Below, one piece after another: positions 54,991-64,000 of a stretch of 64,000 nucleotides of DNA. Position numbers and translations under genes: made by a program. The DNA comes from Schistocerca nitens (lineage: Eukaryota > Arthropoda > Insecta > Orthoptera > Acrididae): contig NC_064619.1 of assembly GCF_023898315.1 (NCBI RefSeq), positions 296,274,150 to 296,338,149 on the forward strand, in the 5' to 3' direction. The notes below the pieces were generated by a model. The model made no database searches. It had not been told where the DNA came from and saw only the letters and a list, made by a program, of their open reading frames with translations. Numbering within the stretch: position 1 is the stretch's first letter; every line of letters starts with the position of its first letter.

Positions 54991-56928
54991 ACAATAAATA
55001 GTATATGTAATAACACTGGGTCCCAAGACGAATGGGCAATATTGAGGGATATGAGAGAAACAATCATTAGAAGCGAAAATGTCCAGTAAACATGGGCTCC
55101 AAAATTTATACCTTAAGAACTATGAGCATTTGATCATCTTGGCTTCTGTGAAACATCTCTTCTTCTGAGCAAATGCTCATACCTCTTATGGAATACATTG
55201 TAGAGCCGGTTTTTACTTGACTTTTCTGTTTTGAATGGTCGTTTCTGTCATATCCCTGAATATTGACCATTTCCCATGGGACTCCATTTATAACTCGTTG
55301 AACATAATCGTTAAATATTGTCAATTTGCGGGATCCAATCGCTTAAACGCCTTCAGGTGTCAGTAGAGATTGTAAACGACTATGTCCCATGACCACCTAC
55401 ACTTCTGCAAACCACTTCGACCAGCAGTTGCAGATTTTAAACGGTGCAGTTGTTAACAGAGGGCATGTGGAGCTGAGTTGAAATCCCATCATAATTTAGG
55501 TTTGCTCAGAATGCAACAAACCATGTCTGTTTTATTGCAGTGCCAAAGCGGCTCTTTGGTCTGACAAGACCATTGCTCCAGAGTTTAACAGCCGATTGTT
55601 AAGTTTTGCCGAGGGCAGACTCGGCGGTAACGGTAGGCGTATGCCTATAAACCGTGTCGATCGCGATAATCGTTTCTTTCCCTCTTTCTGTATCTCATTT
55701 ATGAAACAGCCTTTCAGCGTGTGGCAATGCATTTAAACTGAAAATTCCTCATATTTTTCCTCCTTTTCCTATGCAGCTGTTCCCAGGAGCAGCATTAGAT
55801 TCATCTCACTGAATCGTCATTATGTTTCTTTACCGTGTAAAGCACAAAAGCTCGGGAGGCGACTGGAATACAAACCTTAATAAGAAGGCTGCCCGTCATA
55901 TTAATCATACCGCTTGGTTGCTTGTAGGCGGATTCTTGGTGGCCTACGCAGACGCCTTACACACACATCTGCGTGCCTTATATAAAAAGGAACTATTTTT
56001 CTTGAAAAGAAAATAGTACACCCCTAGGTGTACATTTTAGAATAACACGAATTCTAGAATAATTGAGAGCGACGGCCTCATAAAAATGGTTGCTGTCGGT
56101 GTTCTGACTTTACTGCATTATGAAAGTGCAACTAAATTTGCAGCGGCGGCAGTGACAATTGATCTATGTCTTTTGAATAACTCCAGCCGTTAACTTCGGT
56201 TGACCGTTATGTTCCAAAGAACGTTGTCTATTCACATAGCAGCTGCTTTCTATATTTAAGGTACAGATGTCACAGCGTTCCAGTCCTATTCAAACTTGTC
56301 TGTCGTCCACGTCCCCGGCATTACAACGAAAACGGCAAATAGCAAATTTAGTTAAGTGACGTTGCCTCTGACACAAAGCGCTTTTTGTACAGCATCTATA
56401 ATTTTACTGGTTTTCTGCATTAGTCGAGAAGTTAGGAATAAGTGATGTAGCAGGACCTGACGTAAGGGCAGTTATGAAAACTAAGATACGTACAGTGCGT
56501 GCCCCCCCCTCCCTCCCTCCCCCCCTCCCGGTCGTCGTCTTCGTTGTTGTGTTTTGGGTCTCGGACTAGTGCCAGATAGGGCAGAGTCCGTAAACTGTGA
56601 TAGCCACAGCAGCTGACACACTCAAGAGCAATGAAATCTAGACAACCGTTGTTGTTCGTCAGGCCGATCCTTCGTCCTGTACACATCGTATCAAAGTAAG
56701 CATGTAGTATGTCCACATCACGTAAACTTAAAACGCTGGCACCATTTGTCCACTTGACTACATTGCCCTCGAATAGCCATTTTGTTAATCTAAAAGGACT
56801 ACGAATTTCCCATCACCGACCTGATTTATGTTGACGGTGTTTGTAGAGCACAAGCAGGGCTTGAACATATGCAACTCTCAGCCGTTTTCGACAAAATGAT
56901 GTTCGAAAATGTGGGGCGTGCGTATATA
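54991..56928. other. no recognisable gene (intronic)
   Basis: Includes a C-rich low-complexity stretch at 56502-56530. Nothing else is recognised. Confidence 0.35.
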
Positions 56929-57309
56929 CCAATGTCTCAAAAGTCATGGGATACCTCCTAATATGATGCCGGACCTCCTGTTGCCCGGAGTAGTGCAGCA
57001 ACGCGACGTGGCGTGGACTTACGTCGTTAGAAGTCCCCAGCAGAAATATCTAGCTATGATGCCTCTATAGTCATCTGTAACTTCGAAAAAGTTGCCGTTT
57101 CAGGATTTTATCCACGAATTGACCTTTTAGTTATGTCCGATAAATGTTCGATTGGATTCATGTCTGGCGATCTGGTTGACCAAATCTTTCGCCCGAATTG
57201 CCCAGAATGTTCTTCAAACCAATCACGAACAATTGTTAAGTGACATGACGCATTGTCCTCCATAAAAATGAAGTCCATTAATGGCTGGAAATGGTCTCAA
57301 AGTAGCCGA

Positions 57310-57500
57310 TTTATTTATTTAGCGTATATGGTTTTCTAGTACAAACGGTTTCATGTTTAAATACATACAGACATAAACATAAAATCAACATACATTATAA
57401 CACATAATGTCTCGTCTTATGGACATTCAATGAAGTATAAAGTAGGCATACACAGGTTGTTACAATAAGGTATCTTGTCATAGATCAGATAAAATTATCA
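57310..57500 (-). mobile_element. AT-rich retroposon inside the Tc1-like element
   Basis: It interrupts the Tc1 homology between GTAGCCGA (57302-57309) and TAGCCGATCATAAACAATGA. A 7-bp duplication TAGCCGA flanks it (57303-57309 and 57501-57507). On the minus strand it ends in CTAAATAAATAAA, like the 3' tail of a truncated retroposon. Family unknown. Confidence 0.65.
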
Positions 57501-58050
57501 TAGCCGATCATAAACAATGATCGATTCAGTTGGGCCAGAGGACCCAATCCGCAGCATTATGGAGTTACACCAGGTTGCACAGTGCCCTGTTGCAACCTGG
57601 AACCATGGCTTCGTGGGGTCTGCATCACACTCGAATACCACTATCAACTCTTACTAAATGAAATCGGGACTTGTCTGGCCAGGCCACGGTTTTCCAGTCT
57701 CTTAGGGTCCAATCAATATGGTCGCGAGCCCAGGAGAGGCGCTGTCATAGCCCATTAACATCATATTTCGCCGCACTGTCCTGACGGATATGTTTGTCGT
57801 ACGTCCCACATTGAGTTCTGCGTTTATTTCACTCATTGTAGCATGTCTGCTATTACTAACAACTCTACGCAAACGCCGCTGCTCTCGATCGTTAAGTGAA
57901 GGCCGTCGGCCAGCACTTTGTTCATGGTGTGAGTTAATGCCTGAAATTTTGTAATATCGGCACACTTTTGACTCTATCTATCCTGGAATATTTAATTCCC
58001 AAACGATTTCCGAAGTGGAATGTCCCATGCATCTAACTCCAACTACCATT

Positions 58051-58247
58051 AGCCGGCCGGTGTGGCCGTGCGGTTCTAGGCGCTTCAGCCTGGAACCGCG
58101 TGACCGCTACGGTCGCAGGTTCGAATCCTGCCTCGGGCATGGATGTGTGTGATGTCCTTAGGTTAGTTAGGTTTAAGTAGTTCTAAATTCTAGGGGACTG
58201 ATGACCACAGATGTTAAGTCCCATAGTGCTCAGAGCCATTTGAGCCA
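58051..58247 (+). repeat. tRNA-derived SINE copy 6
   Basis: AGCCGGCCGGTGTGGCCGTG head, GGTTCGAATCC B box (about 58117), tail CAGAGCCATTTGAGCCA. A 13-bp duplication TCCAACTACCATT is at 58038-58050 and 58248-58260. It is inserted in the Tc1-like remnant. Confidence 0.95.
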
Positions 58248-58453
58248 TCCAACTACCATTCCGTGTTCAGAGTCTGTTAATTCTCGTCGTGCGGGAAATT
58301 TTTTCACATGAATCACCTGAATACAAATGACAACTCTGCCAGTGCACTGCCCTTTCATGCCTTACGTACGCGATTTTACAGCCGTCTGTATATGTGCTTA
58401 TATCTATCCCACGACTTCGGTCACCTCAGTGTGTAATTCATGTGAGCGCTTGC

Positions 58454-58520
58454 TTTTGAGGAGTCCGCCGCCGAGCGAGTAAGCGCGTGGTTTCATAAGC
58501 TTTCTGGTTCGAAACACGCT
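58454..58520 (+). repeat. tRNA-like SINE head, fourth type
   Basis: GAGGAGTCCGCCGCCGAGCG, AGTAAGCGCGTGGTTTCATA and CTGGTTCGAAACACGC contain a possible B box. An inverted relative is at 58895-58975 (minus strand), sharing GGAGTCC, CCGAGC, AGTAAGCG and the TTCGAA/ATCGAA box. Confidence 0.55.
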
Positions 58521-58528
58521 GTCAGTAT

Positions 58529-59099
58529 TTGCTTTGTTTCCATTCCCAGCCAAAAATGCAGAGAGAAATTTTTGTAAGTCGATTGGAAATAAGGCAAAGC
58601 GCAAGAACTTTCGATCAAATAAGTACAGTCATTTTATTTGTATTATTGTATCTACATTTGTAACAACTATAATGTGTAACCTACGGAGCACAGCACAAAT
58701 CTGGATGTTACTGTTCGTTGAAAGACGAAAAATAATTCTTCGTGCGACATGTGTGAAATGTAATGATCGCCGAAGTTTTGCGTGGTTCTTTCATTGTGTG
58801 TATTGTTTAACACATATGATTTGCATTCATAAACGGTTCTCGATCATAACACAATTTCGTGGTGTGTTGTTAGAATTACGTGAAAATAAAAAGTACCGGC
58901 GGCGAGATTCGATCCAGACAACTCGCACTTCTGAAACAAAACGCTTACTTGCTCGGCTGTGGACTCCTTGAATATTACAGACCATACGAAACATACGCTT
59001 ACAAGCACACCTACAACTTTCAAGAGTATGTTTTCCCGCAAACTATTGAGAGTTGGCGTATTCCTGTTTACGTATGATGAAGTGCTAGTCGTGCCCTAC
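58529..59099 (-). mobile_element. unclassified 571-bp insertion with 15-bp target duplication
   Basis: ACACGCTGTCAGTAT occurs at 58514-58528 and 59100-59114 and brackets this segment, so it is an insertion. It contains a tRNA-like stretch on the minus strand (about 58970-58895). No coding homology was found. The orientation is taken from the tRNA-like stretch and is uncertain. Confidence 0.65.
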
Positions 59100-59132
59100 A
59101 CACGCTGTCAGTATGAATTAAATCGGTGAGGG

Positions 59133-59325
59133 TTCAAATGGCTCGGAGCACTATGGGACTTAACATCTGAGGCCACCAGTCCCCTATAACTTAGAACTAC
59201 TTAAACCTAACTAACCTACGGACATCACACTCATTCATGCCCGAGGCAGGATTCGAACCTCCGACCGTAGCGGTCGCGCGGTTCCAGACTGAAGCGCCTG
59301 GAACCGCTCGGTCACACGGCCGGCC
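59133..59325 (-). repeat. tRNA-derived SINE copy 7
   Basis: Minus-strand copy: head GGCCGGCCGTGTGACCGAGC, B box GGTTCGAATCC (about 59250-59260), tail to CTCCGAGCCATTTGAA. A 14-bp duplication TAAATCGGTGAGGG is at 59119-59132 and 59326-59339. Confidence 0.95.
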
Positions 59326-59339
59326 TAAATCGGTGAGGG

Positions 59340-60189
59340 GGAAGTTCGTATGGTCCCATTGCGAGCGTGGTAAAATGGCCGCCGACAATTGAATGCTTAT
59401 TAATGGATAGCTTACTTTACATCCAAGTAGCTGATGTTCAAAAGGAAAATGATCAGCAGTAATAATATTGGCGATAAAAGAAAGCTTCCAGTTAAATTGG
59501 AAGGGGTTTTGGTATTTAGCTTTTGAATATTTGTACGCATCAGGTGTTTTCTTTTGTGTATAACAAAGAAACAGTAATAAACATATTTTCCTCTGATGTG
59601 ACTCTCACCATATTTTAGCTGTGCTCAGGGTTGTTTCTGCATTTATTTAACTTTCTTTTGAATTTAGCTGTCACTTTGGTCTTCACGACCACCAACACTT
59701 CATTATTAGTAGTATTCAGAAACTTATATATGGTAGTCAGTTGTAATTTTTGAAGTTCCCTGTACCCTGTAACTCTCAAGTCAGGATATTGGATTTTGGT
59801 ACCCTTCCACAATTTTCAAAACTGTGGCACCAGCAGATGAGTATGTGTAAGGCGAGGGTAGACAGGATAAGTTAAATGCGCATGCGACTAGGAAAATGTG
59901 CATGCGAATAGATTGATGTCCAGTTGTTGATCGCATTTATTGGCGATAGTTTCGAACTCCTTAGTTCTAAAGCGTGATAGCCGAGCTGTATCATCATATC
60001 CCGATGAGAACGAGAACGCTGTTACTATTTTCAATTTAATCGGATAACTCTGCATAATAACGTCTTCCACGTTATTGCCAGAGCTGAAGGTATGTACAGT
60101 TTCCTGCGCAGAACTCAATTCTGCCTCTGTAGAAGAACCATCTAATTAATACTTCTGTTAAATTTGACTACATCGCACTTCTAGTTACG
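59340..60189. other. no recognisable gene (intronic)
   Basis: Short frames at 59615-59812 and 59888-60118 (minus) show no motif. Confidence 0.35.
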
Positions 60190-61448
60190 CAAAATAGATA
60201 CCGACGCCCTGGTAGCTGTGTTCTTTGACTGAGTAAGGCACTCGGTACAGTTCCGCACGCCACTTATTGAACAAAGTACGAGCGTACGGAACATCAGACA
60301 CTGTATGTTTGGATTGGAGAGTTTCTAACAAACAGAACGCAAGAAGTCATTCTCAGGGGAGAATCTTTAGATGTATGAGTGATAAGGCGTATCCGAAGGG
60401 AGTGTTAATGGTCCATTACTTACCGCGATATGTATAAATGATACAGTAGACAAAATGTCAGAAGTTAACCCCTTTCTGTAGTGGATTTTTAAGCATTCCT
60501 TCTGCTTTTAGTTTCTCCAATTTTATGACTTTGTTCCCATTGCTGCTGGTTTTCAATTTCGGTTTTTTTCTGTTTCCTAAGTCACGGGCTGGGCGCTAAT
60601 GACCATAGAAGTTTTGCGCCCTAAAACCAAAAAAAAAGTCAGAAGTTCCATGAGGCTTTTCGCGGGTGATGGTGTTACATACAGAGAAGTCGCAAAATTT
60701 TTTTTAACAAAATGCAGGAAGACCTGCAGAGGATCGACACTTCGTGCAGGGAATGGTAATTGACCCTCAACATAAACAAATGTAATGTATTGCGAATACA
60801 TAGCCATTTATTGTATGCTCACACAATTGCAGAAGTCACTGGAAGCAGTTACTTTCATAAAATAGAAGCACGCGAAATGGGTGATTTAAAGTGGAGCAAA
60901 CATATAAAACGAATCGCAGGAAAGGGAAATGGCAGATGGAGATTCATTGGACGAATCCTCAGGAAATGTATTCCGTCCAGAACGGAGGTAAATAACAAAA
61001 CCCTCGTTCGACGAATTCTTAAATAATGCTCGTCAGTGTGGAATCCGTGCCAGATATGATTGTTGGAGGAAATAGAAAGGATCCAAAGAAGAGCAGTGCA
61101 TTCTGTTACAGATAACATTTAGTAAGCGCGAAAGCGTCATGGAGACGAGCAACCAACTCCAGTGGCAGACGCTGCAAGAGAGGTGTTCTGGATCACGGTG
61201 AGGTTTACTTTAAAAGTTCTAGAGCGTCCGTTCTCAGAAGAGACAACAATACATTGCTTACTCCTACGTATACCTCGCGAAAGACTATGAAGATAAAATC
61301 AGCAAGATTCGAGCCCACGCGGAGCCTTACCGTCAATTGCTCTTCCCGCGAAACATTCGCGACTGTAACAGGAAAGGAGAGAATTATAGTGGTATACACA
61401 GTGCCTCCCGCCACACATCGCAAAGAGGCTTGCGTAGAACAGATGTAG
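60190..61448 (+). pseudogene. diverged LINE (same family as 7712-9118), interrupted by a retroposon
   Basis: Plus-strand translation follows the RT of the minus-strand LINE at 7.7-9.1 kb. DTDALVAVFFD (60200-60230) is at the 'KAFDTVPH' approach, then FGLESF, and the FADD counterpart MRLFAGDGVTYREV (60650-60690, catalytic first D lost to G). It continues with LNINKCNVLRIH (60763-60800), DLKWSKHIKRIAGKGNGRWR and FIGRILRKCIPS (60880-60990), KTLVRRILK and a decayed C-terminus to about 61448. Many stops and shifts. A 171-bp insert sits at 60467-60637. Confidence 0.8.
60467..60637 (+). repeat. 5'-truncated retroposon inside the LINE
   Basis: A perfect 10-bp duplication GTCAGAAGTT flanks it (60457-60466 and 60638-60647), and it ends in CCAAAAAAAAA. 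Its 3' part (GCGCTAATGACCATAGAAGT, TTTGCGCCCTAAAACC) resembles the tail type 'ATGACCATAGATGTTAAGTC' of the SINEs in this window. The start is not a tRNA head, so it is truncated or another family. Confidence 0.85.
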
Positions 61449-63168
61449 TAATCTTATTTCCAATAACCAGTACTTGCCCTTGTGCAGTTCTCGAATGATT
61501 GACAGTTATCAGAACAGGAGTCGTGTTTCAAATCTGTTGACGAAATCGCCAAAAAAAATTGATCAACAACCATAAAGTTGTCCTAGTGCCCATATGGGCA
61601 TAGGGGCGCGGTTCGTATCCCGCGTTATGAAAGAACCAGTTATGGCATCTATTGGTGAAGAACATGTAGCTTGTGAGCCTCCTGCCAGAGGGGTCGGTGT
61701 GTATGTTAGAATAAAAGGGACGCATGCAAATACAGCTGCTGTTTCAGCTTTACTCATTGCCCATACGAGACACAGTGGGTTAATCAGAGGAAGTAATCGG
61801 GTCAGCTACCAGAAGACGAACATGCACGAAACAATGGGCTTTGTATGTGCGTCGCAGACTGCTTCCCGTTACGGAGCAAACGGTGGAACGGTACAGCGGC
61901 CGCCTTCTCGCCTCCCACACCACCCGCTACTGGCAGAGGACGCGTGCCCCGCTGCACTGCTGTGTTAGTCACTCTGGCCCCAGCCACGTGATCAATACGA
62001 CGGCGCTCCACGGCCAGCAGCCCACCCTCGCTTTCATCAACCTCATCCATCTCGCGCATTACTCCCTGGTTTGCTCTGCGTCGGGGACTCAAAAGCTGCC
62101 CGAAGCGGGTGCAGCAAAATTAACTCTACCGAGTAGAGATCTTCCCGATGTCGTTACACGTACTTCGCAGGAATTAACGAAGACCGTGTATGAAGTATCT
62201 AGAAGGAAAGTTTCAGCCTGCGACGAAATGATGCCTGGCATTTAACTAATGTTTACATATACGTGTGTCCCTGTACATTGCGTTATAGTAGCTCCGGAAT
62301 CTGCCCGCCGTGGTACTGGTACGTGGAGTGGTATGGGAACAATTGGTAGAGGAGGAGAACATCGGAAAACTCAACCGCTGCATGGCAAAGGAAAAAAAAC
62401 CTTTTTGCTAGCTTGCTTTCTGTTAGTATTGGATACAGGAGATAAATAACTTTTGGTAATACTATTAGATATTTGATCGATCTCACTCCTTTGCGATTGC
62501 GGAATATACGATTGGTTCGGGAGGTGGTGTGCTAGTAACTAAGTGAAAATAATTTAAGAAAACTTTGTCAGCAGACATTGTACTTCACGCGAACAAAGGA
62601 ACAGATAAGATAGTGGTGGGAGTCTTACACTGACAGCTTTGAGATTTGTCGTATTTTCCCGTTGCGTTACACTTTTGAATGCCAATACCTTTCACATACG
62701 TTATCGCTGCTCCATACTTCCCTAACTGACCGAGTCGGAACAGTGCGCTAGTCTCCGTTTGCCCTTCGATCTGAAGTGGGAAAAAATAGTAATTTTATTG
62801 ATGTCACCCTTTTCCAGGTCGAGTGGCGACACGGGATAACTGAAGTGACAGATTTCGTGTTTTCATAGGTGGAAGAGTTCCCGTGATTCCGTTTCATCTG
62901 TTTTGGAGACGCCGTTGTGAAACCAGTTAGTTTCTTCGTCCGATTTAATGGAATATTAAGGTATGAGCTATGAGCTATCCGCTATACGTGCCCTTGACAT
63001 ATTCATGACTTTTATTGTCTGCCGAACTTGGTAGCATGTCATAGGCAGCTGTGATACAAAAACGCGTGAAAAACGAATACTATCGAACTACGCATAGTTA
63101 TTCGTCAGAATAAACATAGATCATACTTTTGAATACATTATGGGCACAGCAGTGATCAATGTCTTATA
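61449..63168. other. no recognisable gene; partly GC-rich
   Basis: The segment 61840-62150 is richer in GC and has overlapping open frames on both strands (61594-61968, 61841-62245 plus; 61802-62092 minus). None has a family resemblance or plausible coding signal that I can defend. Possible old transposon or regulatory DNA within the intron. Confidence 0.35.
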
Positions 63169-63399
63169 AATAATTACTATTAAAAACAGTCTTGATCACG
63201 ATTTATTTAACAAGGTGACCGGTTTCAACCACTACTGTGGTCATCTTCAGACCATTGAGTAGGAACCTCTTTCTGTTGAAGAACAGAAAGAACAGAAAGA
63301 GGTTCCTACTCAATGGTCTGAAGATGACCACAGTAGTGGTTGAAACCGGTCACCTTGTTAAATAAATCGTGATCAAGACTGTTTTTAATAGTAATTATT
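63169..63399. repeat. perfect inverted repeat, 109-bp arms, 13-bp loop
   Basis: Left arm 63169-63277, loop 63278-63290, right arm 63291-63399. The arms are identical in reverse complement at every base. Each contains GTGACCGGTTTCAACCACTA/TAGTGGTTGAAACCGGTCAC and GGTCTGAAGATGACC, words that I know from dispersed insect repeats including Penelope-type terminal regions. Confidence 0.97.
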
Positions 63400-63420
63400 A
63401 ATAGATCATACTGGTTAGCA

Positions 63421-64000
63421 ATGTCTGTTGTAGTCTTCAGTTCGAAGACTGGTTTGGTGCAGTTCTCACGCTTGTCTAGTCTATACAGGTGGCTTCATCT
63501 CCGAATAACTACTGTAACCTATAGTCATTTGAACATGCTTACTGTACCCATCTTTCGGTCTCCTTTTAAAATTCCCGCCCCCCCCCCCCTCACCCTCATC
63601 TCACTGTTCCCACAAATACTAAATTGATAGTTGGTTGACGCCTAGAATTTCCTATTGACAGTCCTTCTTTTAGTCAAGTTACGCCGCAGATTTCTTTTCT
63701 CTCCAATTTTGTTCAGCAACTCATTCCCATCTAATCCTTAGCATTTCTCTATAGCACCACATTTCAGAAGCTGCTATCATTTCGTATATGAACTGCTTGT
63801 CGTCGGTGTTTCACTTTTGTGCAGGGCTACACTCTAGCAAAATACCTTAAGAAATGACTTCTTAACTCTTACATTTCTCTTCTTTTCTTGCCATTGCCAG
63901 TCTACCTTTTATATCCTCCCTACCTTGGCAGTCATCAGTTATTTTACAGCTCAAATAGCAAAACTCATCTACTTTCAGTGTCTCGTTTCCTAATCTTAAG
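63421..64000 (-). pseudogene. RTE-like LINE 3' part, runs off the window
   Basis: On the minus strand this is a diverged copy of the RTE-like C-terminal region. The tail GAAGACTACAACAGAC (63436-63421) comes after CTTCGAACTGAAGACTACAA. Upstream are counterparts of GRPRD..., MLRIRWE, ERNLRRNLT, RRDVKVRKSFLKVFC and GSKITDDCQGREDIKGRLAM in shifting frames up to the edge. A C run at 63572-63581 interrupts it. Several frameshifts; inactive. Confidence 0.8.

Larger units (their letters stand above)
56929..58432 (-). mobile_element. Tc1-like transposon remnant with two nested insertions
   Basis: The right end, in reverse complement, reads CACTGAGGTGACCGAAGTCG then TGGGATA (58432 leftward). The left end has AATGTCTCAAAAGTCATGGG then ATA (56931-56953), a decayed match. 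The minus strand encodes fragments of a Tc1-type transposase: DREQRRLRRVVSNSRHATMS and ISVRTVRRNMMLMGYDSA (57900-57760) in the HTH half, then pieces of the catalytic half (57700-57050) with many lesions. A 191-bp AT-rich insert at 57310-57500 and a SINE at 58051-58247 interrupt it. Confidence 0.8.
42582..64000 (+). other. UBE2R2: first intron of the UBE2R-type gene (runs off the window)
   Basis: It starts with GTGAGTAGTG. No continuation of the UBC domain (the block that normally follows GGYFK) was found in any frame to 64000. This makes it very large and filled with transposons. Parts not covered by other entries hold nothing that I can name, including 43335-47210, which has only AT-rich DNA, a C run at 45966-45974 and a CAA microsatellite at 46015-46032. 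Confidence 0.75.

Noticed and set aside
61560-61640. tRNA-like box GGTTCGTATCC near 61610
   Set aside because: A single B-box-like word without a matching A box, tail or target duplication is not enough for a SINE call.
61594-62245. Overlapping open frames of 124 and 134 codons as a host gene
   Set aside because: No family resemblance, frames on both strands are similarly open, no splice or start evidence; composition alone explains them.

Overview
This is a stretch of a large, repeat-rich arthropod nuclear genome. An insect is certain in practice and an orthopteran (locust or grasshopper type) is likely. That assignment is inference: it rests on the tRNA-derived SINE family with the tail 'CCCATAGTGCTCAGAGCCA', the Tc1-like and RTE-like families, and a host gene whose first intron runs more than 21 kb to the window edge. 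No bacterial gene structure, CRISPR array, rRNA gene or stand-alone tRNA gene was found.

The only host gene I can support is the first coding exon of a UBE2R/CDC34-type ubiquitin-conjugating enzyme (42405-42581, + strand). It has a perfect splice donor, and a CpG-containing stretch precedes it. Everything from 42582 to 64000 is then probably its first intron.

Layout. 1-2.1 kb: Penelope-like fragment (GIY-YIG) between imperfect inverted repeats. 4.3-6.1 kb: decayed Gypsy-type LTR element. 7.7-9.1 kb: truncated LINE. 9.6-10.75 kb: diverged RTE-like LINE. 12-14.4 kb: Tc1 remnant split by 1.3 kb. 15.8-20.6 kb: LINE tail, hAT, mariner and two head-to-head Tc1 remnants. 21-24.3 kb: near full-length RTE-like LINE, with a very similar 3' fragment at 25 kb. 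27-30 kb: SINEs and an old Tc1 element split by a younger one. 30-39.9 kb: a ~185-bp tandem repeat containing a copy of the R2 target site of 28S rRNA, occupied by two R2-type retrotransposons (one broken, one with an intact 1017-codon frame) and one intact Tc1-like transposon. 40-42 kb: SINE-like repeats and the promoter region. 47-64 kb, intronic: five tRNA-SINE copies with clear target duplications, a DUF4817-type DNA transposon with 107-bp inverted repeats, another Tc1 element with two nested insertions, a LINE interrupted by a retroposon, a perfect 109-bp-arm hairpin, and an RTE-like tail running off the end.

The most unusual region is 30.0-39.9 kb. Two R2-type elements end exactly at the junction expected for 28S rDNA, but they sit in a satellite that carries only about 40 bp of 28S-like sequence. 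The host is not an rDNA unit.
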